Below are positions 27,351-35,389 of a stretch of DNA of 64,000 nucleotides, piece after piece. Where the stretch lies: assembly GCA_047611265.1 (NCBI GenBank), contig JBLFWM010000001.1, forward strand, positions 248,001 through 312,000, written 5' to 3'. Position 1 is the stretch's first letter, and every line of letters begins with the position of its first letter. This stretch comes from GCA-2698665 sp047611265. Its GTDB lineage: Bacteria; Pseudomonadota; Gammaproteobacteria; GCA-002705445; GCA-002716945. Position numbers and translations under genes: made by a program. Below the pieces are notes generated by a model. It worked only from the letters and a program-made list of their open reading frames with translations, searched no databases and was not told the origin of the DNA.

Positions 27351-28376
27351 TTATAATAAATTTTTATATTCTATCGAATAATCCTTATGATTTATAATTA
27401 ATTCTCTCAATGTATCCAGTAGCCCTTTGTCTCCGTTAAGACATGGAATGAAATTATATTTTAAGCCACCTGAATCCATAAATAATTCTCTAGACTCTTG
27501 GCCAATCTCTTCTATTGTTTCCAAACAATCAGATACAAACCCAGGGCAGAATACTTGAATATCCTTAATACCATCAAGAGGATATTGCTCAAGTGTTTGC
27601 GCAAGATAAGGTTGAATCCACTCAGCTTTACCAAATCTCGATTGAAAAACAATCTTATACATCTCCTTATTCAGGCCAAGCTCTTTTGCAATTAAATTAG
27701 CGGTAATTAAACATTGGCTTTGATATGGCTCATCATCACCCACATAAGATTTAGGTATACCATGAAATGAAAAAAGCAGTTTTTGAGGCACACCATGTTT
27801 TTCTTGAAATTTACTAATATGGTTAGCAGCTGCTTTTATATACATTTGGTGATCATGAAAATCTTTTATGAATGAAATATCTAAGTTTTTGTTAAGACTT
27901 ATATTCTTTTTTAAAATTAACTTTAATTTATTAGCAATAGATTTTGCTGTAGTAGTTGAATATTGCGGAAACATGGGAAGAATTAATATTTTCTTATATC
28001 CTTTAGAGCTATATTCGACTAATTTGCTTTCTATAGATGGTTTGCCATATCTCATTGCTACGTCGATTACAAAATTAGACTCCATATTCTTTTCAAACAT
28101 TTTTCTAAGTTTGCCAGCTTGTAAGAAAGAATTATATAAAAGTGGCGAGCCCCACTCTGTCCAGACTTTTCTATATAGAGCGGCACTTTTTTTAGGTCTC
28201 ACTCTCAAGATAATTAGATATAATAAAGGTAACCAAAAAATTCTAGGTAATCTAATAACATCCTTGTCAGACAAGAATTCTCTGAGATAAGTTCTAACTT
28301 CTTTGGTTTTTGGTTGATTTGGAGTCCCAAGATTTACCAAGAGAACAGCTGTTTGGACATCAGTATCTAATTTCAT
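27351..28376 (-). CDS. hemH: ferrochelatase
   Basis: Inserts Fe2+ into protoporphyrin IX to make haem. 341 aa from the ATG at 28376 (a TTG at 28394 would add six residues). Motifs are the N-terminal LLVNLGTPNQP, LREFLSDKDVI, the signature around FSFHGIPKSYVGDDEPY with the catalytic His, VFQSRFGKAEWIQPY and the C-terminal CPGFVSDCLETIEEI. It is 20 bp after the HNH gene on the same strand and convergent with the PFK gene. Confidence 0.97.
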   Translation of the reverse strand: MKLDTDVQTAVLLVNLGTPNQPKTKEVRTYLREFLSDKDVIRLPRIFWLPLLYLIILRVRPKKSAALYRKVWTEWGSPLLYNSFLQAGKLRKMFEKNMESNFVIDVAMRYGKPSIESKLVEYSSKGYKKILILPMFPQYSTTTAKSIANKLKLILKKNISLNKNLDISFIKDFHDHQMYIKAAANHISKFQEKHGVPQKLLFSFHGIPKSYVGDDEPYQSQCLITANLIAKELGLNKEMYKIVFQSRFGKAEWIQPYLAQTLEQYPLDGIKDIQVFCPGFVSDCLETIEEIGQESRELFMDSGGLKYNFIPCLNGDKGLLDTLRELIINHKDYSIEYKNLL

Positions 28377-28396
28377 ATAACTATTGTAGAACAATG

Positions 28397-28981
28397 TTAG
28401 GGCTTTGTGTATCTTTGAAAAATTGGACTAGATTTAGGTATGCATGAAATTAAAAATTCCATTTGATCAGCCAATATGGTTCTGCCTCGTAAAATAATAT
28501 ACTCAACTCTTGATGGTCTAAAAGGAATTGCTAATAAAAGCATGTTCGCAGCTTCAGGCGTTCTTGCACCCTTGTGGTTATTACATCTTTTACATGCAGT
28601 TACTACATTTGTCCATGTATCTCTACCACCATATGCTAACGGAATGACATGATCTCTAGATAACTCATTATGTTGAAAAATATTTCCACAATATAAGCAT
28701 TTATGAGCATCTCTTTTAAATAAAGTTGTATTTACTAACGATGGAGTAAAGGCCGAATAATCAAGTTTATTAATATTCTTGGTAGATATTATAGAATTAA
28801 GATTTAGAAAGCTTCTTTGCCTTGTTAAGCGGTTATATCCACCCCTCAGCTTCAATATAGACGAACCACACTCATACATAACATGGTTTAGATAATATAG
28901 GCGTGCAGCAGTTTCATGATTAACCCAGCCTATCGGATGACCTGCAGAGTTTAGTCTAAGTATTTGTTGATTATTTATCAC
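28397..28981 (-). CDS. HNH endonuclease-like protein
   Basis: 194 aa. The HNH/zinc region covers residues 90-140: two Cys pairs (C95/C98, C130/C133), the catalytic SRDHVIPLAYGG, and NVVTACKRCNNHKG. The N-terminal part (LNSAGHPIGWVNHETAARLYYL) and the C-terminal ~50 residues are outside the nuclease core. This stand-alone type is widespread in gammaproteobacteria and not tied to a phage or restriction system here; no methyltransferase is adjacent. Target unknown. Confidence 0.9.
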   Translation of the reverse strand: MINNQQILRLNSAGHPIGWVNHETAARLYYLNHVMYECGSSILKLRGGYNRLTRQRSFLNLNSIISTKNINKLDYSAFTPSLVNTTLFKRDAHKCLYCGNIFQHNELSRDHVIPLAYGGRDTWTNVVTACKRCNNHKGARTPEAANMLLLAIPFRPSRVEYIILRGRTILADQMEFLISCIPKSSPIFQRYTKP

Positions 28982-29182
28982 TACTTCTTAATTATAGCTT
29001 ACTTTATATTTTACTATGCTTATATTATCTCTCTCCTTATATTAGGATTTCATGATTTATGCCTAAATGTTATGGACTAATGCAGGACATAAAAATAGAA
29101 ACAAAAATATAACCCAATGTTTCTGAGGTTATAGGTGTAAACTGCAGCACTAAATAGGTGTTTTTCTATAACATGGGTGTGT

Positions 29183-29191
29183 TTATTCACA
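29183..29191 (+). promoter_or_regulatory. DnaA-box-like site TTATTCACA
   Basis: One mismatch to the consensus TTATCCACA and within the looser TTATNCACA. It lies about 165 bp before the three-box cluster near priA. Confidence 0.45.
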
Positions 29192-29356
29192 ATATGGTAA
29201 AAACTCAATAAACATAATCTTAAAAAGATTCTATGACACCCGAAGATTTATTATCTATGTATAGTATTGATTTATATGTATATATTAAATTGATTATAAA
29301 ATGTACAATTTGAAGAAAATGAAATAAGAAGATACTGTATAAGATATTTTCTTAAT

Positions 29357-29391
29357 TTATCCACAGAGTTATTCACAAAATCTGTGGATAA
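29357..29391. promoter_or_regulatory. cluster of three DnaA boxes
   Basis: Perfect box TTATCCACA at 29357-29365 (plus), TTATTCACA at 29369-29377 (plus) and perfect TGTGGATAA at 29383-29391 (a minus-strand box). The outer boxes form an 11-bp inverted repeat (TTATCCACAGA / TCTGTGGATAA) around a 13-nt spacer that contains the middle box. The cluster ends 40 bp before the priA ATG. Sites seen directly; DnaA binding is inferred. Confidence 0.7.
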
Positions 29392-29431
29392 ACAATTCAA
29401 GAGAAGTAAACCCTTAAATGTATAATAAGAT

Positions 29432-31594
29432 ATGAAAAAAACAATCGAAGTTGCTTTAAATTTACCACTATATAAGACATTTAATTACCTTATACCTGAA
29501 GGCGTAAGTAATATTAGGGCTGGCATAAGAGTAGAGATTCCATTTGGTAGAAAAATGCTTACAGGAATATGTCTGGGGGCTAAAAAACAAGACCCTGCTG
29601 AAAATCATAAATATAAATTAAAGTATTTTAATAAAATCATTGATGAAAAGCCTCTAATCACAAGTGAAATTCTTAGACTTGGGAAATGGGCTTCAAAATA
29701 TTACCAATATCCAATCGGACAGGTCTTATTTAGCTGTATTCCCTCAAAAATCAAATTGGGAGATAAGATTAAACCTCATGATGATAGAGAATATAAATAT
29801 ATAGTCACCAACAAAGATACGGGTAGTTATTTTAAAAATAAACATGCTCAAAAAAAATTATATGAAGAGATAAAATTAGAAAAAGGAATAGAGTCCAATA
29901 AAATTAAGAAAAAATTACTAATTAAATATTTAATAGAAAATGGCTTTGTTGATAAAAAATATATAACACAGTCTAATAAAATAATTAAAAATATTAAGTT
30001 AAATGATGAGCAAGAAAGCGCTTATAAAAAAATTATTAAAAATATTTCATCATTTACACCAACTTTAATAGAAGGGGTTACTGGTAGCGGGAAAACAGAA
30101 TTATACATTAGAGTTGCAAAAGAGATATTAGATATAAAAGGCCAGGTTTTAATTATTGTACCTGAAATAAATTTAACGCCTCAAACGGTATCTAGATTTA
30201 AAGATTATTTAGACTGTAATATTTCCACATACCATTCTGCTTTAACTGAAACCATGAGATTAAAAGCTTGGGATGATTGTCGTAATGGTAATATTGATAT
30301 TTTAATAGGTACAAGATCAGCAGTATTTCTTCCATTTTCAAACCTAAAACTTATCGTAATAGATGAAGAGCATGATGCCTCATTAAAACAATCTGAAAAA
30401 TTTAGATACCATGCTAGAGATATTGCCCTGGTACGAGCTAAAGATGCAAATATCCCAATACTAATGGGTAGCGCAACGCCTTCTTTTGAGAGTTTCCATA
30501 ATTCCCAAATAAAAAAATATGACCATATTATTTTAAAGAACAGGTTTCATAATACTAAATTACCTAGCGTGACTGTAGTTGACACAAAAAAAGATACTAC
30601 AAAAGATGGGTTTTCATCAACGCTTATTCGAGCAATTAAGAAAGAATTAAGTGACGGCAAACAAATACTGTTATTTGTTGGAAGAAGAGGTTTTAGTCAT
30701 ACCTTATTATGTAATATATGTGGTTGGACTTCAAAATGCAGTAAATGTGATATTCATATGACCTTTCATGAATATGAAAATAAATTATGGTGTCATCACT
30801 GCGGTTCACAAAAAAAAGTAGATTTAAAAAATATATGTGACTGTAAGGCAGAAAGTGAAATTGTCCCTCTAGGGGTAGGGACAGAAAGAGTCGAGAAAAA
30901 AGCTAATGAGTTATTTCCTAAATCTAAAATAATGAGGATTGACAGCGATACAATTAACAATATTTCTAAATTAAATAGTTTTTTAGAAAAAGCTAAAAAT
31001 GGTGATATTGACATCCTAATAGGGACACAAATGTTAGTTAAAGGTCATGATTTTCCTAATTTAACCTTGGTGGGTATTATTGATATAGACTCTGGTCTAT
31101 ATAGTCTAGACTTTAGAGGTATAGAAAAGATTGCTCAAATGATAATTCAGGTTGCAGGAAGGTCAGGTAGGCATTCAACTCAAGGAAAGTTAATTATTCA
31201 AACCCGTAAACCAAATCATCCAATAATGACTAAATTATTAGAAAATGGATATAATGACTTTGCAAATGCAGCACTGAAAGAAAGAAATGAATCATCTCTA
31301 CCTCCACACTCATACCTTTCATTATTCAGAGTTTCTTCTGTTAATAAAGGCGAAGGCTTATTATTTCTTAATAAAATTAAAAATTATTTTAATAATGGTA
31401 ATGTAAATATATTAGGGCCTGCACCGGCACCTATATTAAAGAAAAATAATAGATATTATTATCAATTACTGATTAACTCACATAATAGAAATTTTTTACT
31501 ACAAAAATCATCAGAAATAAGAGAATATATACTAGAGCAGAAAAAAAGTAACCTTAGATGGTCAATAGACATTGATCCTATTGACTTATACTAA
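29432..31594 (+). CDS. priA: primosomal protein N' (replication restart helicase)
   Basis: Restarts stalled replication forks by loading the primosome. 720 aa: N-terminal DNA-binding domain, helicase Walker A GVTGSGKTE near residue 215, DEEHD near 311, GSATPSFES, and a zinc-binding insert at about 425-470 (CNICGWTSKCSKCDIHMTFHEYE...CHHCG...C). It lies directly after the DnaA-box cluster, so DnaA could affect its expression. argS follows 18 bp later. Confidence 0.96.
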   Translation: MKKTIEVALNLPLYKTFNYLIPEGVSNIRAGIRVEIPFGRKMLTGICLGAKKQDPAENHKYKLKYFNKIIDEKPLITSEILRLGKWASKYYQYPIGQVLFSCIPSKIKLGDKIKPHDDREYKYIVTNKDTGSYFKNKHAQKKLYEEIKLEKGIESNKIKKKLLIKYLIENGFVDKKYITQSNKIIKNIKLNDEQESAYKKIIKNISSFTPTLIEGVTGSGKTELYIRVAKEILDIKGQVLIIVPEINLTPQTVSRFKDYLDCNISTYHSALTETMRLKAWDDCRNGNIDILIGTRSAVFLPFSNLKLIVIDEEHDASLKQSEKFRYHARDIALVRAKDANIPILMGSATPSFESFHNSQIKKYDHIILKNRFHNTKLPSVTVVDTKKDTTKDGFSSTLIRAIKKELSDGKQILLFVGRRGFSHTLLCNICGWTSKCSKCDIHMTFHEYENKLWCHHCGSQKKVDLKNICDCKAESEIVPLGVGTERVEKKANELFPKSKIMRIDSDTINNISKLNSFLEKAKNGDIDILIGTQMLVKGHDFPNLTLVGIIDIDSGLYSLDFRGIEKIAQMIIQVAGRSGRHSTQGKLIIQTRKPNHPIMTKLLENGYNDFANAALKERNESSLPPHSYLSLFRVSSVNKGEGLLFLNKIKNYFNNGNVNILGPAPAPILKKNNRYYYQLLINSHNRNFLLQKSSEIREYILEQKKSNLRWSIDIDPIDLY

Positions 31595-31612
31595 CCATTT
31601 AGCAGAGTCTAA

Positions 31613-33313
31613 TTGAATATAGAAATAAAAAATATTATTGAAGCCTATTTGTTAGAAGCTACTTTTAATGAAGATATAAATCCTATAGAAATATCAAAAG
31701 AAGGTTATATTGAGGTTCAAAAGACAACCAATGAGTTGCATGGAGATTATTACTCAAATATTGCTATGAAATTGAGCAAGATCTTAAAAAAGAACCCTAT
31801 GGATATTGGGAAACATATAAGGAAAGGTCTTTTAGAAAAAAAGCACCCACAAATAAAAAAGATTGAAGTCAAAAAACCAGGGTTTATAAATTTTTTCATT
31901 GAGGACTCAAAAAGAGCATCTATAGTCACAGATATAATTCAAAGTAAGAATATTTTTAAGAAATTTCAAACTAAAAGCAAAAAAAATATACATGTAGAGT
32001 TTGTATCTGCAAATCCAACCGGGCCCTTACATGTTGGGCATGGTAGAGGACTAATTTTTGGTAAAACCTTGTCTAATATTTTACGAATTCAGGGTCATGA
32101 TGTATTTACAGAATATTATGTGAATAATATAGGCAAGCAAATAGATATACTATCAATAAGTGTAATATTAAGTTTAGTTGATCTAAAGAAACCATTTGAT
32201 GATGTAGATATTTACAAAGGTAAATACATTTCAATAGTAGCTGATGAATTAAAATCAAAATATGAAAATTCACTATTAGTATGTAAAAATTCTTTGTCTA
32301 GTAATGATACTTATGAATCATTCTTAGGAACACTTAAAAAAGATTTTAATTCTTATCTTATATTTCGTGACTCCGTTATCGATATCATAATTAATAACTA
32401 TATAAAGAAAGACCTTGATAATTTAAATGTGAAATTTTCAAATTGGTTTCATGAGAGTGAATTAATAAAAGATGACTTTGTTTATCAAATATTAGAAAAA
32501 ATAAAATCTAAAGATTTGTCCTATATAAAAGATGGAGCTGTATGGTTTAAATCTACCAAATACGGAGATGATAAAGACAGGGTTCTTGTAAGAGCTAATG
32601 GAGCTTTGACATATTTTGCTACTGATATAGCATACCATTCTCTTAAATTAGATAAATATGATCATATAATTAATATATGGGGCTCAGATCATCACGGGTA
32701 TGTTCCAAGATTAACTAATGCATTAAAAGGTATCGGTTATGATACAGACAAAATATCTATTCATTTAATACAATTTGCAAATTTATATAGAGATGGTAAA
32801 AAAATGTCCATGTCTACTAGGTCTGGTGAATTTATTACGCTGAAATCATTAGTTGACGAGATAGGGTCAGATGCAATTAACTTTTTTTATATTAATAAAA
32901 AAATTGAACAACATTTAGATTTTGATATCAATACAGCATTATCTAAAGACAAGGATAACCCTGTTTATTACATTCAATATGCTCATGCTAGAATAGAAAA
33001 AATAATATCAAAAGTAAATTTAAGGGATCTAGATTTTGATGATACAAAGTTAATGGATCCTAGGGAACAAGATTTGTTAAGATTATTGAACAACTACGAA
33101 GAGACTTTTAACGTAGCGATGGATACTCTTCAGCCTCAAATAATTACTAATTATTTATACAAACTATCTCAAAGTTTCCATAGTTATTATGCAAATATAA
33201 AAATTATAGATGATGAAATCAACTATAGTAGAGTATCACTAGTAATTGCTATACAGAAAGTTTTAAAAAATGGTTTAAATTTATTTGATATAAATGCTCC
33301 CGAGGATATGTAA
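31613..33313 (+). CDS. argS: arginyl-tRNA synthetase
   Basis: Class I synthetase that charges tRNA-Arg. 566 aa with the HIGH-type motif PTGPLHVGHGRG near residue 140, GSDHHGYVPRL, and GKKMSMSTRSGEFITL near 396 in the KMSKS position. The C-terminal anticodon-binding domain with DALRY-like helices follows. The start is TTG, giving MNIEIK, which matches the usual N-terminus; there is no better upstream ATG. Its stop overlaps the next gene by 1 nt. Confidence 0.96.
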   Translation: MNIEIKNIIEAYLLEATFNEDINPIEISKEGYIEVQKTTNELHGDYYSNIAMKLSKILKKNPMDIGKHIRKGLLEKKHPQIKKIEVKKPGFINFFIEDSKRASIVTDIIQSKNIFKKFQTKSKKNIHVEFVSANPTGPLHVGHGRGLIFGKTLSNILRIQGHDVFTEYYVNNIGKQIDILSISVILSLVDLKKPFDDVDIYKGKYISIVADELKSKYENSLLVCKNSLSSNDTYESFLGTLKKDFNSYLIFRDSVIDIIINNYIKKDLDNLNVKFSNWFHESELIKDDFVYQILEKIKSKDLSYIKDGAVWFKSTKYGDDKDRVLVRANGALTYFATDIAYHSLKLDKYDHIINIWGSDHHGYVPRLTNALKGIGYDTDKISIHLIQFANLYRDGKKMSMSTRSGEFITLKSLVDEIGSDAINFFYINKKIEQHLDFDINTALSKDKDNPVYYIQYAHARIEKIISKVNLRDLDFDDTKLMDPREQDLLRLLNNYEETFNVAMDTLQPQIITNYLYKLSQSFHSYYANIKIIDDEINYSRVSLVIAIQKVLKNGLNLFDINAPEDM

Positions 33314-34155
33314 TGAAGCAGAATAAAATAGCTATGATTTATGATTTCGATGGGACACTTACTCCGAAAACTATGCAAGAATATACCCTGCTTCCAAAGC
33401 TAGGTTTAAATCCGAAGAGTTTTTGGGATTCTATTAATGAAGAATCAAAAAGAACTGGTGGCGAAACAATGATGGTGTTCATGAGACATTTACTAGACCA
33501 AGCAAAAGAAAAAGATATAAAGATATCTAAAAATGAATTCTTTAAAATGGGGAAAGATATTAAATACTATCAAGGGGTAAGCGAATGGTTTGATAATATC
33601 AACAAATATGTGAAAAAGTTATCTGGAAATGACATACAGATTTATCATTATATTATATCTGCTGGCCATATGGAAATTCTAGACGGAGTCTCTATTAAAA
33701 AGTATATAAGGAAAATTTTTGCTTCAGAATATTTTTATAACAAAAATAAACATGCAGTCTTTCCAAAAATTGTTGTTACTGATACTACAAAAACTCAATA
33801 TCTATTTAGGATTAACAAAGGTAAAGAAAAATTATCTGAAAGCATTAATACTCATATGTCAGAAGATAAAAGACCAATTCCATTTGATAATATGATTTAT
33901 ATTGGAGATGGGTTAACTGATGTACCAAGCATGGCTTTAATAAAAAAAGAAGGTGGCCATTCGATTGCTGTTTATCAGAAGAAATTAAAAGAGCAAGTAA
34001 TTATATGTAAAGAGCTTTCTCAGGCAAATAGAGTAGATTTTATAGCAGAAGCAGACTATAGAAAAAATTCAAATCTATACAAAAAAACATGTTTACTGCT
34101 TAATTATGTTGTCGCTAAAATACAATATGATTTAGAGTTAAAAAAATCAAAATAA
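33313..34155 (+). CDS. HAD-superfamily phosphatase (phosphoserine phosphatase-like)
   Basis: 280 aa. HAD motifs are complete: I DFDGTLTPK (nucleophile Asp near residue 12), II in IISAG, a motif III Lys, and IV GDGLTDVPSMA. The layout resembles subfamily IB, which includes SerB and related phosphatases, but the long cap region (MQEYTLLPKLGL...MRHLLDQAKE) differs from classic SerB. Substrate not known. It overlaps argS by 1 nt and is convergent with the speD-like gene, 3 bp apart. Confidence 0.8.
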   Translation: MKQNKIAMIYDFDGTLTPKTMQEYTLLPKLGLNPKSFWDSINEESKRTGGETMMVFMRHLLDQAKEKDIKISKNEFFKMGKDIKYYQGVSEWFDNINKYVKKLSGNDIQIYHYIISAGHMEILDGVSIKKYIRKIFASEYFYNKNKHAVFPKIVVTDTTKTQYLFRINKGKEKLSESINTHMSEDKRPIPFDNMIYIGDGLTDVPSMALIKKEGGHSIAVYQKKLKEQVIICKELSQANRVDFIAEADYRKNSNLYKKTCLLLNYVVAKIQYDLELKKSK

Positions 34156-34158
34156 AAA

Positions 34159-34548
34159 TTAATTTTCCTCAATCATAATAAGATCAGTTTTTCTATCTAA
34201 AAATTTATACTGTAACTTAGTTACATCATAGGAGTCTTTCAAATGTTTAATAACAATATTAAGGTCAAAAGGCTTGCAGCTATAGACATCTAGTTGAAAT
34301 AACCCTGGCTTTTGTTCATCCCAGATATGCAACACAATGTGGCTAGTTTCAATTAAAGCCATACATGTAATTCCCCTATTGCCTTTTTGATCAACATAAG
34401 AAATATTAGGGCCTTGCATAAGTTTCATATCAATCTTAGTGATAAGAGACTGCATCCAATCTAATACATACCCAAGATTATCACGCATTGGGCAATTATC
34501 TACCTCAGCTCTAATTAAAAGATGTTTATGATCTAAAGCCATCGTCAC
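34159..34548 (-). CDS. S-adenosylmethionine decarboxylase-like protein
   Basis: 129 aa, matching the length and fold pattern of prokaryotic class 1B AdoMet decarboxylases, which self-cleave to form a pyruvoyl group and make the aminopropyl donor for spermidine. The processing Ser (S69 in LIETSH), His (H74 in LHIWDE) and Cys (C91 in YSCKP) are kept. The residue before the serine is Thr, where the family has Glu (ISESH). It is divergent from a spermidine-synthase-like gene 85 bp away, which supports the call. Whether it cleaves at the changed junction is unknown. Confidence 0.75.
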   Translation of the reverse strand: MTMALDHKHLLIRAEVDNCPMRDNLGYVLDWMQSLITKIDMKLMQGPNISYVDQKGNRGITCMALIETSHIVLHIWDEQKPGLFQLDVYSCKPFDLNIVIKHLKDSYDVTKLQYKFLDRKTDLIMIEEN

Positions 34549-34580
34549 TATCCTTTGTATAAATAATATTAATATCAGAG

Positions 34581-34586
34581 TATAAT
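34581..34586 (+). promoter_or_regulatory. candidate -10 box for the spermidine synthase-like gene
   Basis: Perfect TATAAT in the 85-bp divergent gap between the two polyamine genes, giving a leader of about 40 nt. No clear -35 box. Confidence 0.3.
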
Positions 34587-34633
34587 CGCAAATGACAAAA
34601 CTCCAAAGTAGTGATGATTATATATAAAGAATA

Positions 34634-35356
34634 ATGTTAGTAAAAGAATATAATAAAGAATCCGGAACACAATTTAGTATAGAATGCGAAAAACTGCTAT
34701 ATAAAGCTAAATCAAAGTTTCAAAACATAAAAGTATATAAGTCTAAAAAATATGGAAATATTTTAATGTTAGATAATTGTTTTATGCTAACGGAAAAAGG
34801 TAATGACCAATATCATAATAAATGCATCTCCTTGATTAGTAAAAAATTAAAAAATATTGACATATTAATCATAGGTGGCGGAGATTTTGGTTTAGTTAAA
34901 GGATTATTTGGGAAACTCAGTATAAACAGTTTAAATCTAGTAGAAATTGATGACCAAGTTATTAATGTGTCTCGAAAATTCTTTTCATCATTTTTTAAAT
35001 TAAATAAAAACTCTCAAAATAAAACTAATATCTTGATAGAGGATGGATATGAATGGGTTAAAAATAATAATACCTTGAAATTTGATGTAATCATTGTTGA
35101 CTGTACAGACCCAAATTTAATAGCAAAAAAGCTATACTCTGAAAAATTTTATAAAAGTATTTTTAATAATCTAAAGGGTAATGGTGTATTAATTCAACAA
35201 AGTGGCTCTCCATATCTTGATGAAAAGAAAATAATAGCACCCACAAAAAAGAAGTTAGATAAAATTGGTTTTAAAGATATATCGCTTCATGAGTTTAATA
35301 TGCCTATTTATCCACTAGGATTATGGTCATTTATAAAATGTAAAAAGGCGCAATAA
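34634..35356 (+). CDS. spermidine synthase-like aminopropyltransferase
   Basis: 240 aa Rossmann-fold protein. The dcSAM-binding motif is IIGGGDFGLVKG at residues 79-90 and the catalytic Asp is D156 in IIVDCTDP. The active-site Tyr-His (Y60, H61) is kept but the usual YHE is YHN and the polyamine-binding Gln/Asp-Glu segment is altered (LDNCFMLTEKGND). It faces the speD-like gene divergently, so together they could make spermidine or a related polyamine. A changed acceptor is possible. Confidence 0.8.
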   Translation: MLVKEYNKESGTQFSIECEKLLYKAKSKFQNIKVYKSKKYGNILMLDNCFMLTEKGNDQYHNKCISLISKKLKNIDILIIGGGDFGLVKGLFGKLSINSLNLVEIDDQVINVSRKFFSSFFKLNKNSQNKTNILIEDGYEWVKNNNTLKFDVIIVDCTDPNLIAKKLYSEKFYKSIFNNLKGNGVLIQQSGSPYLDEKKIIAPTKKKLDKIGFKDISLHEFNMPIYPLGLWSFIKCKKAQ

Positions 35357-35373
35357 ATTATCACGCCTTTCAC
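35341..35373 (-). terminator. intrinsic terminator of the porin-glnK-amt operon
   Basis: Read on the minus strand: 7-bp stem AAAGGCG/CGCCTTT (arms 35364-35370 and 35344-35350) with a 13-nt loop, followed by further T residues. It lies 17-49 bp past the amt stop and overlaps the end of the convergent speE-like gene. On the plus strand the T-run is shorter, so it works best for amt. Confidence 0.6.
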
Positions 35374-35389
35374 AATAGTGTTTAATTAA

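Larger units (their letters stand above)
28982..29431. other. 450-bp AT-rich intergenic region with DnaA boxes; possible replication origin or DnaA-controlled region
   Basis: The only gap above 300 bp in the window, lying between divergent HNH and priA genes. It holds DnaA-box sequences at 29183-29191, 29357-29365, 29369-29377 and 29383-29391, and a very AT-rich stretch at about 29250-29350 that could serve as an unwinding element. A loose stem is possible between 29112-29121 and 29170-29178. No tRNA, rRNA or convincing small ORF. It could be an origin, a DnaA-binding reservoir or the priA control region. Against an origin: over the window, most genes on each side point toward this gap. Confidence 0.5.

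Noticed and set aside
27868..28290. 140-codon plus-strand frame
   Set aside because: Antisense to hemH, whose motifs are all intact; no start signals or recognisable domain.
28397..28981. HNH nuclease as part of a restriction or homing system
   Set aside because: No methyltransferase, intron or phage gene is adjacent and the stand-alone type is widespread beside housekeeping genes.
29040..29300. 6S RNA, tmRNA or RNase P RNA in the long gap
   Set aside because: None of the conserved segments of these RNAs could be found; only a short imperfect stem is present.
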